This document shows, piece by piece, positions 41,795-52,336 of a DNA stretch of 64,000 bases (its first letter is position 1; the number at the start of each line of letters is the position of its first letter). Below the pieces are notes generated by a model that did not search any database, was not told where the DNA came from, and was given only the letters and a program-made list of their open reading frames with translations. The DNA comes from Debaryomyces hansenii CBS767 (lineage: Eukaryota; Ascomycota; Pichiomycetes; Serinales; Debaryomycetaceae): positions 1,116,001 to 1,180,000 of the forward strand of contig NC_006048.2 in assembly GCF_000006445.2 (NCBI RefSeq), read 5' to 3'. Both the position numbers and the translations under genes were made by a program.

Positions 41795-44700
41795 CTAAAA
41801 AGCAATATTCTCAGTTAAAATTTTCTTCTCATCATCATCCAATAGTTCGTAGTATTTCTGGAAGTTACCTAAATTTTTTGCAGTGCATTCTTTGAAAAAT
41901 TGGACCAAAATAATTTTCAAATCATCATTACCTTTCTGGTCATCATACTCTTCGTCATGATCTGAGTCAACATAAGATTTCAATTTCTCATAATTTGGTA
42001 CCCCAATATCGTCCATATCTTCCCATCCATCATCGCCTCCATCATCATCTTCTCCATCATCGCCTACTTCAGGCAAATAATCATTAGCATTTGGTTGTTG
42101 ACACTGGAAGTTCAATTCGCTGATTAAAAGTTTCAAAATCTTTTGTGGCGCTGTAATCTGAGTATACTGATCTGGCATCGCCTTTGTCATGGACCTCGTA
42201 CGAATTAACTCTCCCTGATATGGAATAATGTCACCATCGACAATCAACGATTGAACACTTTCCGAATTTAATGTAAAAATTTTGCCTAACGCTAAAGTAT
42301 TTTGTTTAATTTTTTCATATCCTCTTGTTATTTCGAAGGACAGGAACCATATAGGTAAAACAAGCGCAAGTCCTGATTTGTTTTCTCCCGTTTTAGGATC
42401 TTGAAGCTTAATATCATTGCTCAAAAAATTAATCATATCCGCTGATGAAGTTAGAACTAAGTTACAAAATACCATGATTAAGTTTTCAATAGTAATGACT
42501 TCTTTTGCAGATACAACTCTTCGAACGGTTGCTTCGAGAATTTGCATCAAGAAATCATTGCTTAAATATGATTGGAATTTGTTAATCAATGATAATACAA
42601 TAGAGCCACAGTCCATTGCAGCACTATCTGATAAATCAGGCGAGAGGAATTTGGAGACAATTGTTAATAATAGATCCATTCCGGATTTCTTAGCCTCGGC
42701 ATCAGTGTAGTCTATAAATGATTTTGATGCTTTTTGTAATATGTTGTTAAACACCTGGCCAGCACTCTGTAATATTTGGTCATCAGTTGAGAGAAGAATC
42801 AACTTGTTCAAAACTGGAAATGTGTAATTGAAAACTTCATTAGGAAATTCAGAGTTGTCAGGCGAGGAATCAATGATAACGCTGAGCAATTCCAATGCCA
42901 AGTCTAAATCAGGTGAATATTCAGCGTTTCCAGCGGCGAGAGAATTCTGAATTATAGATAAGATAAATGGCAATGACTTTTCGCAGCTTATCATGTAATC
43001 AGTAATTGATATATCACCTAATAAAGCTCTTAAACATTCTGAAGAATCGACCGTTAATTGGAGATTGGCAGAGTCTTGGAAAGAGATTTTAAAAATTAAT
43101 CCTATAACACTCGTTCCATCCGAAACAACGGCTTTTGATGCATATTCATTATCTAGGTCTATTCCAACAGTGATTGCTTCCAATAATGCTGGCAAACTAT
43201 CTTCTTCACTTTCTTCAACTAATGACAAAGTCATCTGGAAAATAGCTAATTGAACTTCTTGTCTGGTAGAAGAATCGAGTGACTTTTCAAAATTCAACAA
43301 TTGTTTATAGAATGTACAACTGACTAATACACTAACCTTAACCAAAGAAAATAAATCATCATCACCATTATAGTTAGAAGTAAATTTGATCATATCCACA
43401 AAAGCTTTAATACCGAAACTGTCAAGTGATAATTCATCTTCAAATTTTGAAAAAAATTTTGGTAAGAGTAAAAAGCACCTAGAAGTAACTAACGGATGAT
43501 TTTCAATAGAATTCTCATACGATATGACTTTTGTTGCAATATTTAATAAATCTGTTAAAGGTGCATCTTTTCCAATATGAGTGGAATCTTCATTCATCAA
43601 TAAACTTTCAAATAAATACAAATAGCATTCCTTTAACTCCCACTTAGAATTATCTGCAGAAGTCATATACTGGATAATTAAATTGAACACTAGGCTTGCA
43701 TCCTGATCATTCAATTCAGAAAATAATTCATTGATCGAATCACGCACTGACGTGGTTGAAGATAAGCCAGTTATATCAGTTACATATACATTGAAGTCAG
43801 ATTCATACTGTTGAATAGCTTCTCGTGGCAACACTGAACATTCAATTAAGTCTTGAATAAATTCATGTAAAGCATTCATGTCGTCTGAAATATGAATATC
43901 ATTTTGTAATACAGATACCGTCAGCATAAGCTCGATGATTAAGTTTGAAAGAACTTCGATAGGCAGCGATAAATCAGGAGTGGTTGCAATCGCTGTATCG
44001 TTATCCTCCGATACCACAACACTTTTATAATACTTCGATACATGCTTAAAATCCTTTAATATGAGTCCCATTATAGATTGTTTAACATTTAAAACAATTC
44101 TCCTGTTGAAACTACCCAAGAAGCTATTCAAAGTTTTGTAAATATACGTTCTGAAATAAATAGGACTTAACATTACCGGGCTACCAGCTGTAGAAATCGA
44201 AGATGTAATAGATTTATCCAAGAGGGACACAAATAAATCTACTGATGATGTTACATGCTGGTAAACTGAAGTTTTTCTCTGTTCACTTGTGAATGATTCA
44301 GGACTTTGTAACACATTTAAGATGCTCTGGTACAACTTGATACAAGTGGTCTTGATATCAAATTCAATCGTCTCGTTATTTAACAACTTGATAATATGAT
44401 TGGTCAATTCACCACCTACACCACCGTCCCAGAACTGGTCTTCAGAAATCAAGTCATCAAACAAGTCATTCAAAACAGTCAACCCACCGATCATTGCGTT
44501 TCTATTGCCATAGTTAGTTGTCAGCATAAATAATTGATTCAACAAATCCGGCCATTCATCAGGATAATCAGAGGCTGCAATTTGAACAATAACATATGAA
44601 CTTCCCGATCTGAGTTTGGAATTATTACTTGAAGTTGCCAATTGAATAGAACTTTGCCTGACCATCTGCTTCAATTCTTGATTGATTGGTGGTCCAACAA

Positions 44701-44938
44701 ATGATTGGAATGCCAACGACCAATACTTAGGAACCATTCTCCGTAAATGTAATAGACATGATTGTCTAAGATCTATCGGCAATTCTTCATTTAACGACAG
44801 TTGATTCAAGACATAAATCACTGAAGATGGATCCTGGCCACACATATGATTGAATTCTATTTCAGCATTCTTTCGAATGTTGTTGTCTGGGTTATTTTGG
44901 TTAACCACCACATTTAAAACAATCTGGGTGTGTTCCAT
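41795..44938 (-). CDS. KAP114: Importin beta family karyopherin, Kap114/importin-9
   Basis: 1047 aa from the ATG at 44938 (five upstream codons start at TTG). It is made of HEAT-type helices throughout. The N-terminal importin-beta region has RKNAEIEFNHMC and LRQSCLLHLRRMVPKYW. Near the C-terminus an acidic loop (GEDDDGGDDGWEDMDD) matches the Asp/Glu-rich insertion of Kap114 and importin-9, which binds histones H2A-H2B. Kap114 imports TBP and histones into the nucleus. Convergent with the Rua1-like gene, 58 bp apart. Confidence 0.9.
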   Translation of the reverse strand: MEHTQIVLNVVVNQNNPDNNIRKNAEIEFNHMCGQDPSSVIYVLNQLSLNEELPIDLRQSCLLHLRRMVPKYWSLAFQSFVGPPINQELKQMVRQSSIQLATSSNNSKLRSGSSYVIVQIAASDYPDEWPDLLNQLFMLTTNYGNRNAMIGGLTVLNDLFDDLISEDQFWDGGVGGELTNHIIKLLNNETIEFDIKTTCIKLYQSILNVLQSPESFTSEQRKTSVYQHVTSSVDLFVSLLDKSITSSISTAGSPVMLSPIYFRTYIYKTLNSFLGSFNRRIVLNVKQSIMGLILKDFKHVSKYYKSVVVSEDNDTAIATTPDLSLPIEVLSNLIIELMLTVSVLQNDIHISDDMNALHEFIQDLIECSVLPREAIQQYESDFNVYVTDITGLSSTTSVRDSINELFSELNDQDASLVFNLIIQYMTSADNSKWELKECYLYLFESLLMNEDSTHIGKDAPLTDLLNIATKVISYENSIENHPLVTSRCFLLLPKFFSKFEDELSLDSFGIKAFVDMIKFTSNYNGDDDLFSLVKVSVLVSCTFYKQLLNFEKSLDSSTRQEVQLAIFQMTLSLVEESEEDSLPALLEAITVGIDLDNEYASKAVVSDGTSVIGLIFKISFQDSANLQLTVDSSECLRALLGDISITDYMISCEKSLPFILSIIQNSLAAGNAEYSPDLDLALELLSVIIDSSPDNSEFPNEVFNYTFPVLNKLILLSTDDQILQSAGQVFNNILQKASKSFIDYTDAEAKKSGMDLLLTIVSKFLSPDLSDSAAMDCGSIVLSLINKFQSYLSNDFLMQILEATVRRVVSAKEVITIENLIMVFCNLVLTSSADMINFLSNDIKLQDPKTGENKSGLALVLPIWFLSFEITRGYEKIKQNTLALGKIFTLNSESVQSLIVDGDIIPYQGELIRTRSMTKAMPDQYTQITAPQKILKLLISELNFQCQQPNANDYLPEVGDDGEDDDGGDDGWEDMDDIGVPNYEKLKSYVDSDHDEEYDDQKGNDDLKIILVQFFKECTAKNLGNFQKYYELLDDDEKKILTENIAF

Positions 44939-45117
44939 TGTCAAACAAACCAAGACAGTTATTATGTACTAATATATGTTAGAATTATTCAGAAGAAGAG
45001 CTAGATTAACCTTTAGTGTGTACGCGTTGAATGATTCTCATTCAAATGACAAGTTAGTGGCGGACATAAATATTCACAAATTTCTTTCCTAGAAATAGAT
45101 ACATATTTAGTTATATC

Positions 45118-45579
45118 ATGTTTGGTAAGTCAACATACCCAGCGTTAGAAGAACTTCAAGAACTGCTTTCATCTGAGCAATTACGGATTTTAAAAGACCA
45201 GGTGGAATCAGAAGGGCAGGATCCAGCTCCACAGTCACAATTCAATTATGCATGGGGTTTGATTAAATCGTCAAACTATAAAATGCAACAACAGGGAATA
45301 AGCATATTATCCGAACTATACCGTGATGTTCCATCAATGAGACGAGAATGTTTATATTATCTAGCCTTAGGCTCTTACAAAATTGGAGATTACAGCAATG
45401 CTACGAGATACGCAGACACACTCTTGAAGAATGAACCAGAGAACAAGCAAGCACAGGACTTGAAGAAATCTATACATGAAAAGGTGACGCAGGAAGGTTT
45501 GATAGGTATAGGTATTGCCGGAGGTGCCCTTGCTGTAGGAGTCGGTATTCTCGGTGCATTATTGAGGAAGAAACGTTAG
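45118..45579 (+). CDS. FIS1: Mitochondrial fission protein Fis1
   Basis: 153 aa, the family's usual size. The TPR-like bundle includes SQFNYAWGLIKS and RRECLYYLALGSYKIGDYSNATRYADTLL. The C-terminal tail anchor (GLIGIGIAGGALAVGVGILG, about 128-147) ends in a basic RKKR, which targets the outer mitochondrial and peroxisomal membranes. It recruits the dynamin Dnm1 through adaptors. It is divergent from KAP114, with starts 180 bp apart. Confidence 0.96.
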   Translation: MFGKSTYPALEELQELLSSEQLRILKDQVESEGQDPAPQSQFNYAWGLIKSSNYKMQQQGISILSELYRDVPSMRRECLYYLALGSYKIGDYSNATRYADTLLKNEPENKQAQDLKKSIHEKVTQEGLIGIGIAGGALAVGVGILGALLRKKR

Positions 45580-45693
45580 TACTTATGTCTTTATTATTTA
45601 GATTTCTGACACACAGGGTAGTAAATAGCATATTTAGGATTTATATATGAGTGGCAATTCATATTATTGTAGAAATCGTTTAGGTGTAGTTCT

Positions 45694-46980
45694 ATGAGGA
45701 ACTTATCGATTGTGCGACTGCTCTATAGGTCAAAAACGAACCTTCTTCACATCGAATCACCATATGGACTTAAGATGCAAAATGAGGACAATTCTAAGAT
45801 GAATCATTCGTCCCTTGCTGATAGAATATCGGAGGTAATTGTTAATAACTTCAATGGCTTAAATATAAAGTCGGGGAAGCCTACAGTTAGGTCGAACGGT
45901 GTACAAGAATGGACAGTCTTAGCAGGTTTAGTTGCGTTAATATATGACACAAATGATACAGAAGAGCCTGAAATATACCCAATAACTATAGCTACGGGTG
46001 TGAAGGCATTACCTAACAGATTTAGGGAATTTTCTGAAGGTGCCATGGTCCATGATCTACATGCTGAAATTTTAGCCATAAGGCTCTTTAATTGGTTTTT
46101 ATTAGATGAATGCTCTAAATTGGTAGACAAAGATGTTGAAAATGTCAGCAAAATAATTGAAAGAAACAAGTACTCTCAATTCAAACTTAAAGACGGTATT
46201 AAGCTAGCATTACTTGTGACAGAACCACCCTGTGGAGATGCGTCCATCAGTTATTTGGCAGATAACCTAGACAATAAAGTGCCTTGGAAAGAAGATATAA
46301 CGAATCCTCGTAAAAGACAGAAGCTCGATTCAGATATGGAAGTGATACGAGGACGAACGAATTTCGATAAAAAAGGGATCGTAAGAACTAAACCAGGTAG
46401 ATCTGACAGTGTAATAACATTAAGCAAATCATGCTCCGATAAACTTTGCATGAAACAACTCATAGGGATAACAAACGCTATCACAAGTCTTTTGTTTCCA
46501 GAGGGAATAAATCTTGACTATTTGGTTTTGCCAAAGGACAAGCTTAAGGAAGACGACATAAATAGATGTTTCGACCACAGGTTTATTAAAAAGCTTGAAG
46601 GAGAAAATAATATCCATCCTCTCAAAGTAATAGGATATAATAAAGATGATTATCAATTCCATAAGCCGAAGAAACATTCACCAGATGTCCCGTCACAACT
46701 ATCCTTATTACACGTTATACCGTCGAAATTTACACAAGTTCTAAATAATGGGGTTAAGAATGGCAGTTTCATCAAAAATAAGCGTCCGAAGGCAAACGGA
46801 GAGAGTATAATCTGTAACAAGCAACTATATAAGAAAGCTCATATTCTACTTAATCAGGACGCCGCCACATATGTTGGCTTAAAGAAGACAAATACTAGGA
46901 GACAGGCGTTAAAGAAACGGGGGAGGGAGACCCTCATCGATTGGGTTTCGACTGATACGGATGATTTTGACTTACAGTGA
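45694..46980 (+). CDS. TAD1: tRNA-specific adenosine deaminase 1 (A37 of tRNA-Ala)
   Basis: 428 aa from ATG 45694; ATGs at 45775 and 45799 are also in frame. The A_deamin domain has the zinc and catalytic motif HAE (123-125), PCGD with Cys180 and a second zinc ligand Cys247 in SKSCSDKL. Together these define the ADAR/ADAT1 family. Tad1 converts A37 to inosine in tRNA-Ala. Because budding yeast Tad1 starts near LADII, the start at 45799 (MNHSSLADR) may be the main one. The longest form adds 35 residues that look like a mitochondrial leader. Confidence 0.93.
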   Translation: MRNLSIVRLLYRSKTNLLHIESPYGLKMQNEDNSKMNHSSLADRISEVIVNNFNGLNIKSGKPTVRSNGVQEWTVLAGLVALIYDTNDTEEPEIYPITIATGVKALPNRFREFSEGAMVHDLHAEILAIRLFNWFLLDECSKLVDKDVENVSKIIERNKYSQFKLKDGIKLALLVTEPPCGDASISYLADNLDNKVPWKEDITNPRKRQKLDSDMEVIRGRTNFDKKGIVRTKPGRSDSVITLSKSCSDKLCMKQLIGITNAITSLLFPEGINLDYLVLPKDKLKEDDINRCFDHRFIKKLEGENNIHPLKVIGYNKDDYQFHKPKKHSPDVPSQLSLLHVIPSKFTQVLNNGVKNGSFIKNKRPKANGESIICNKQLYKKAHILLNQDAATYVGLKKTNTRRQALKKRGRETLIDWVSTDTDDFDLQ

Positions 46981-47048
46981 TGACAGAATAACTTATACTT
47001 TATATTATAGATATATATAGAAGAATGCAAGCATGAATGACAATTTTT

Positions 47049-47603
47049 TTAGTCTGAATCAGAAGCTGACCCTTCGTCCTCTTCGCCGCCATTTTGATCC
47101 GCTTCGTATGCTTCTAGCTGTTCTTCTTCGGTAAATTCCATTGAAAGTGCATATTCAGCACTTTCCAACAATTCTCTGAGTTTTTCATTATCTTTGTTAA
47201 CGTAATCAATAGGTTTCAAGTTGTGTTTATCGCTAATTCTTGGATCAGACCCGGCATCCAAGAGATTATCGATAATGAAATAACCGTGTTCTGGTTCATT
47301 AATCGTGTACTTAACTGCCAAATGTAACGGGGTGTCACCTTCTCTATTCTTTGGGTCTATTTCAACTCCCTCTATATCTAAAACTATGTCTATGAATTCC
47401 CAATTACCAAACTGGCACGCTAAATGCAACGACGTGTTATTAGTGATTAATTCACGAGTCGAATTAATCAAATTTGATAATTTCTCTTGGTCATTATTCA
47501 ATTCAACTTTAATAGTTAATAACAATTCCGTGTTGTTTCGTCTTGCACACTCTAAAAGCTGTTCCGAATATGATGCCCCTTCAATAGTCGTTTCGTCCGT
47601 CAT
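47049..47603 (-). CDS. Small ankyrin-repeat protein
   Basis: 184 aa. Three to four ankyrin repeats span about residues 15-145; the clearest are NTSLHLACQFGNWEFIDIVL and DTPLHLAVKYT...FIIDNLLDAGSDPRISDKH. The C-terminal tail (160-184) is strongly acidic. Length and layout fit the small fungal ankyrin proteins, such as the ribosomal protein chaperone Yar1 or the uncharacterised YGL242C type. I cannot choose between them. Probably a soluble protein-protein adaptor. Confidence 0.88.
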   Translation of the reverse strand: MTDETTIEGASYSEQLLECARRNNTELLLTIKVELNNDQEKLSNLINSTRELITNNTSLHLACQFGNWEFIDIVLDIEGVEIDPKNREGDTPLHLAVKYTINEPEHGYFIIDNLLDAGSDPRISDKHNLKPIDYVNKDNEKLRELLESAEYALSMEFTEEEQLEAYEADQNGGEEDEGSASDSD

Positions 47604-48153
47604 ATTATTCCTGATACACCCTTTTCTGATCTTATTGATCCATAACGAGGTTTCAATCGCTTCTCTCTCCAGGATCCGAGATCACGATGATCGAGGCACG
47701 ACACTATCTACTATCTACAATGTGGCCTAATTGAATGATATTTAGCTTGTAATTGCTAGAATACACCTCATTACACCCTCCTATATACCTACACGAACAC
47801 TAACAGCAACATATACTACTATTCCATAAATCGGCCCGTCAAAAAGGTGAATAATTAAAGGGTATTAAGTCCCTAATTACGCATGGTCTAAGAAATCAGA
47901 TACAATTTATGAAAGCCCATAATTTGGATATGTAATATCAATTGGCTTTACTATTGGACTATGTACTCGAGAATGTCCAATATTGTAGTATTAATAATAG
48001 AGTTGTTCGAATAAGCTGCAACAAAAAAACATGTGAGGTGCACTATGAATGATTTTTTTCATTTGCTAATCTCATTCTCTTTATCAACAATTTGATTTTA
48101 TCTATACGGAACGTAAAATCTAGATAAAGCGTATTCTAACATAATTTATAACA
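47604..48153. promoter_or_regulatory. Ankyrin gene / RPE1 divergent promoter region
   Basis: 550 bp between divergent genes. It holds no recognisable ORF or RNA gene. CATTTGCTAATCTC and T-rich tracts near 48050-48080 lie before RPE1. Confidence 0.3.
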
Positions 48154-48852
48154 ATGGTCAAGTCTATTATAGCCCCATCGATTTTGGCATCTGATTTCGC
48201 TAATTTAGGATGCAATTGTCATCGTATGTATGATTCTGGAGCAGATTGGTTACACATTGACGTTATGGATGGACATTTTGTTCCAAACATTTCGATGGGA
48301 CCACCAATCATTGATAGTTTAAGAAAGGAAATTCCAAGATCAGAAACCAAGGCCAGCTTTTTTGATTGCCATATGATGGTTTCTGAACCGGAAAAATGGG
48401 TCCCGGAAATAGCAAAGGCTGGTGGTGATCAATACACCTTCCACTACGAATCCACCAAGGATCCGGTTGCATTGGTCAAATTGATCAAATCGCATGGTAT
48501 GAAGGCTGCATGCGCTGTTAAGCCAGGTACACCTGTTGATGTCTTGTATCCATTGGCTGAAGACTTGGATATGGCATTAGTCATGACCGTGGAGCCAGGG
48601 TTTGGTGGTCAGAAGTTCATGCCCGAAATGATGCCTAAAGTGGAATCTTTGAGACAAAAATTCCCAGAATTGAACATTCAAGTCGATGGTGGTTTAGGAC
48701 ACGAGACTATTCCAGCAGCTGCTGAAGCTGGTGCAAACGTGATTGTTGCCGGTACTGCGGTTTTCAAAGCCCAAGATCCAAAAGAAATGATCCAGCTTTT
48801 AAGAAACGCTGTTAACAAGAATTTGAAATCTCGGGGTTTACTTGACGAATGA
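48154..48852 (+). CDS. RPE1: D-ribulose-5-phosphate 3-epimerase
   Basis: 232 aa, a complete TIM barrel. Motifs include [13 protein letters not shown], the metal-site [12 protein letters not shown], the His of [17 protein letters not shown] and VDGGLG near the C-terminus. It interconverts ribulose-5-phosphate and xylulose-5-phosphate in the cytosolic pentose phosphate pathway, so it also serves pentose use downstream of XYL1. I read all codons: none of its leucines uses CTG, in keeping with a CTG-clade yeast. Confidence 0.97.
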   Translation: MVKSIIAPSILASDFANLGCNCHRMYDSGADWLHIDVMDGHFVPNISMGPPIIDSLRKEIPRSETKASFFDCHMMVSEPEKWVPEIAKAGGDQYTFHYESTKDPVALVKLIKSHGMKAACAVKPGTPVDVLYPLAEDLDMALVMTVEPGFGGQKFMPEMMPKVESLRQKFPELNIQVDGGLGHETIPAAAEAGANVIVAGTAVFKAQDPKEMIQLLRNAVNKNLKSRGLLDE

Positions 48853-49018
48853 GACCCTTGTCCCAGCATATGATACATAGTGCTCCGACTCAGCTCTTCG
48901 TTAAATACGTTACGTAACTCTAAACAAAATAAATCATAGCAAGATATATTAAACTACTAATGTACAATAAGCGCTAAACACAGCTCTCTCACGTCTTATC
49001 AATTCTCAATAACATTTC

Positions 49019-49525
49019 TTAAAATGCTTGCACTCCTAAGGTGGTACCGTTTCCATCTGTACCAGAGCTGACCTTCAATCCTTCACTGACTCTATCTTCA
49101 ACAGCAGCCCACAAGACTTCCTTGATTTTGTCTAACTTGGTCTGATTCTTGGCCTTAGTTTGTTCTTCTTTCTCAGTTTCTTCGTCTACTTCCATTTGTT
49201 CTTGGTCTGCTAAAAGATCAATATTCAATTTTTCGTTCCTCTTAGCTATGTACTTCTTATTTCTAGCAATCTTCTTTGATCTCTTATTGGATAAAGTATT
49301 ATTGATAATCACTCCTGTTGGAGTTGTAGCTCCATTGTATAATGCAATAGCCTTAGATTCAGTTGCTTTAGGAGCTGCATTAGAATCTGTCTCGTAACGA
49401 GGAGTAGATGACTTGGTAACAATACCATTTCTAGCACGGGCAGATCTCTTCTTTCCGATAGAAGATGCATGACTATTACGTTGAAGCTTATCCTTAGGCT
49501 TATTAATGGAGTTTCTGGATGGCAT
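49019..49525 (-). CDS. ALB1: Ribosome biogenesis factor Alb1
   Basis: 168 aa. The N-terminus [11 protein letters not shown], the central basic segment [23 protein letters not shown] and the C-terminal [17 protein letters not shown] ending near TTLG match Alb1. That protein accompanies Arx1 on pre-60S ribosomal particles and helps their nuclear export. It is very basic in the first half, acidic around residues 108-122. Small proteins of this kind are easily missed, but the conserved ends make the call good. Confidence 0.9.
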
Positions 49526-49643
49526 TTTATGTGTTTGCTATGCTTATTGATGATTAAATATCAGTATCTAATTTTTTTAGGACATAACTAAAAAAAAATT
49601 AAGTCCCATCTCGTTTTTCGTAAACCAAATAAAGAGCACTGAG

Positions 49644-49652
49644 AAAAAAAAA
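49644..49652 (-). terminator. RNA polymerase III terminator of tRNA-Tyr
   Basis: Nine A residues on the plus strand, a T9 run on the transcribed-sense minus strand, starting five bases after the tRNA 3' end. Confidence 0.85.
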
Positions 49653-49657
49653 GGAAA

Positions 49658-49747
49658 TCTCCTGGGGGTGAGTCGAACACCCGATCTCAAGATTACTTTG
49701 AGGTACTCATTACAGTCTCGCGCCTTAGCCAGCTTGGCCACCAAGAG
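49658..49747 (-). tRNA. tRNA-Tyr (GUA) with intron
   Basis: 90 nt on the minus strand. The acceptor stem is CTCTTGG with CCAGGAG (one U-G pair) and discriminator A at 49658. The D arm is GCC...GGC, the anticodon stem CGAGA/TCTTG, the loop CUGUAA-A with anticodon GUA, and the T arm contains GGTGTTCGACTCACC. An intron of about 16 nt (49694-49709) follows A37, the standard position. The body closely follows budding yeast tRNA-Tyr as I recall it. A T9 terminator follows. Confidence 0.95.
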
Positions 49748-49909
49748 GATTTCTGCGATTATTTGAATGACAGTTCGATATATTGTATATCCTTGATAGA
49801 CTGATTCATGTGACTCGGCTAATTGGATTGCAATTATTCATCTTTGCTTGGTCCCTTAAACCTACCCCTTTATTGATTTCCCTATAAATTTATAGTATCA
49901 AGGGTTAAT

Positions 49910-52336
49910 ATGAGTGAAAAAGAATTTTTTGAACCTCACAGAGAACCTGTTGAAATTAGAACCAGAATTAGGGATGGCAAGAGTAGATGGAATGTCCGGA
50001 ACCTTTTCCTTCTTGCGATTGTTGCGTTTTCTGGCTTAATCTTCACTAATAGAATCATCTCGCTTGCTCCAGAAGTCAATGAAAGAGAAGACCGTTCTAA
50101 AATATATTTGAAGGCATTGGAGACCAATTTGGCTGGAAATTGGTCCCAGAAGTACACGTCTGAGGCACATTTACCTGGTACTAATTATGGGTTTGTTGAG
50201 TGGACCAAGAATAAGTTCGAGGAATACGGATTCAAAACATGCATTGATTCGTACGATGTATACGTCAGTTATCCATTTCAACATGACTTGAAGCTTTTGG
50301 ATGCTAAGGGCAAACACACGTTATATGAGGCTCCATTAAGGGAGGATGAGCTTGACGAAGATAAGACGTCTAAAGGTAAGGATTTGGTTCCTACCTTCTT
50401 ATCATACTCCGCCAATGGCAATGTTACAGCACAATATGTTTATGTTAACTATGGTACCAGGGAAGACTTTGCCACGCTTGATTCGTCAGGGGTCAGTGTA
50501 AAGGGGAAGATTGTTATTGCAAGATACGGCCATATTATGCGTGGTTTGAAAGTTAAGTTTGCCCAGGAGAACGGAGCCATCGGTGTTTTGTTATACAGCG
50601 ACCCTGGAAATGATTATGGTATTACTCCGGCCAACGGTTACAAGCAATATCCACATGGCCCTGCCAGACACGAAAGTGCTGTTGAGAGAGGTAGCGTTCA
50701 ATTCTTAGGAGGTGTTGGTGCAGCTCCTGGAGACCCAACTACTCCGGGTTACGCATCCAAACCGGGTGTTGAACGTAAGGATCCTCACAACAGTATTGGT
50801 AAGATTCCTGCCTTGCCAATCTCTTATCGTGAAGTTAGACCAATCTTGGAAAAATTAAATGGATATGGCAGTAATATTTCGGATGAGAAATGGAGAGGAG
50901 AACTCGAAGGGTTTGATTATTCGACGGGCCCTAACCCAGAAGTCAAGTTAAACTTATACAATAATCAGATTTACAACATTAGTCAATTGCATAATGTTTA
51001 TGGAGAAATCGAGGGTGAGAATAAGGACGAAGTTATAATTATTGGTAATCATCGTGATGCATGGGTAAAAGGTGGTGCAGGCGATCCTAATTCAGGATCT
51101 GCTGCACTTTTGGAGGTTGCTAGAGGCTTAGGCGAATTAAAGAAATCTGGATACAAATTTAAGAGAACTATTATCTTACAGAGCTTTGATGGAGAAGAGT
51201 ACGGCTTATTAGGCTCTACTGAATTTGGTGAATATGCTGCAAAGGAATTAAAGCGTAAGGTTGTAGCTTATTTGAATGTTGATGTCGCAGTTGTTGGGCG
51301 CGATTTAAAGATGGGAGCATCCCCAGTTTTAAACCATATTTTGAGGAAGGTGGCGAAAACCTTGAGTTATCCTGGTGAAAAATCCGGCTCATTATACGAC
51401 CACTTTGTTCAGAAAGCTGGGGATAAGATTCGTAATCTTGGATCAGGTTCTGATTATACCGTCTTCTTGGAACATTTGGGAATTCCATCTGTTGACATGT
51501 CTTTCGCTCAAAGTAAAGGTGACCCAATTTATCAATACCATTCAAATTACGATTCGTACCACTGGATGGAAAAATTTGGTGATAAAGGATTTGTTTTTCA
51601 TAATTTATTGGCTAAGTACTTAGGCTTAGTCGCATTGGAATTGAACGAGAGACACTTAATCGACTTCAAGTTAGAGGATTATTCAAAAGATTTGTTAAAG
51701 TACTATAATGAAACGGCTGATCTTATCCCGAAAAAATGGCTCCACAAACATATTGTCAACAAGGACACTTGGGATGACTATCTTAAATATGATCTTCAAA
51801 ATGAGAGATCAGTTTTTGATGACTCTTACAGCTACTATTCGTTAAAAACATTATACCCATTCCCAGAACTTTTAGCTCCAACCCAATGCAAACACAACAA
51901 GGTACATACCATGTATGATTCGAAACACCACCGGAATGCCACTTTACAAGAGCTTGTTGGGAAAACTTACGAAGATTTATTGAATTTGGAGAATAAAGCA
52001 ACTATTTTTGATGCAGAAACCGATAACCTTCAAATCAAATACGATAGGAGAGATTCATTACATTGGTGGCAACGTATTAAGTTGCATTTCCAAATTAAGA
52101 AGCATAACAAACTCCTTCAATATTTCGAAAGAAACTTTCTATATCATAAAGGTTTGGATAAAAGATCTTGGTTCAAGCATATTGTATTTGCCAGTGGTAG
52201 ATATACTGGCTATGCTGGCCAAACTTTCCCAGGTTTAAAAGAAGCCATTGAAGACGGCGAAATAGAAAACCTTGTCAGATGGTTAGGTATTGTTTCCAAA
52301 TCTATTAGAAGAGTGTCTACGCAGTTATCGTTGTAG
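49910..52336 (+). CDS. VPS70: Vps70-like transferrin receptor/glutamate carboxypeptidase II family protein
   Basis: 808 aa, near the 811 aa of yeast Vps70. It is a type II membrane protein with an anchor at about 28-48, then a PA domain (about 170-300), an M28 peptidase domain and a C-terminal dimerisation domain. Zinc-site motifs appear intact: HRDAW (His381), GGAGDPNSGSA, DGEEYG with the catalytic Glu, NVDVAV and YHSNYDSYHW. So it could be an active aminopeptidase or carboxypeptidase in the vacuolar or endosomal lumen. In yeast, loss of Vps70 affects vacuolar protein sorting. The upstream tRNA is divergent. Confidence 0.92.
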   Translation: MSEKEFFEPHREPVEIRTRIRDGKSRWNVRNLFLLAIVAFSGLIFTNRIISLAPEVNEREDRSKIYLKALETNLAGNWSQKYTSEAHLPGTNYGFVEWTKNKFEEYGFKTCIDSYDVYVSYPFQHDLKLLDAKGKHTLYEAPLREDELDEDKTSKGKDLVPTFLSYSANGNVTAQYVYVNYGTREDFATLDSSGVSVKGKIVIARYGHIMRGLKVKFAQENGAIGVLLYSDPGNDYGITPANGYKQYPHGPARHESAVERGSVQFLGGVGAAPGDPTTPGYASKPGVERKDPHNSIGKIPALPISYREVRPILEKLNGYGSNISDEKWRGELEGFDYSTGPNPEVKLNLYNNQIYNISQLHNVYGEIEGENKDEVIIIGNHRDAWVKGGAGDPNSGSAALLEVARGLGELKKSGYKFKRTIILQSFDGEEYGLLGSTEFGEYAAKELKRKVVAYLNVDVAVVGRDLKMGASPVLNHILRKVAKTLSYPGEKSGSLYDHFVQKAGDKIRNLGSGSDYTVFLEHLGIPSVDMSFAQSKGDPIYQYHSNYDSYHWMEKFGDKGFVFHNLLAKYLGLVALELNERHLIDFKLEDYSKDLLKYYNETADLIPKKWLHKHIVNKDTWDDYLKYDLQNERSVFDDSYSYYSLKTLYPFPELLAPTQCKHNKVHTMYDSKHHRNATLQELVGKTYEDLLNLENKATIFDAETDNLQIKYDRRDSLHWWQRIKLHFQIKKHNKLLQYFERNFLYHKGLDKRSWFKHIVFASGRYTGYAGQTFPGLKEAIEDGEIENLVRWLGIVSKSIRRVSTQLSL

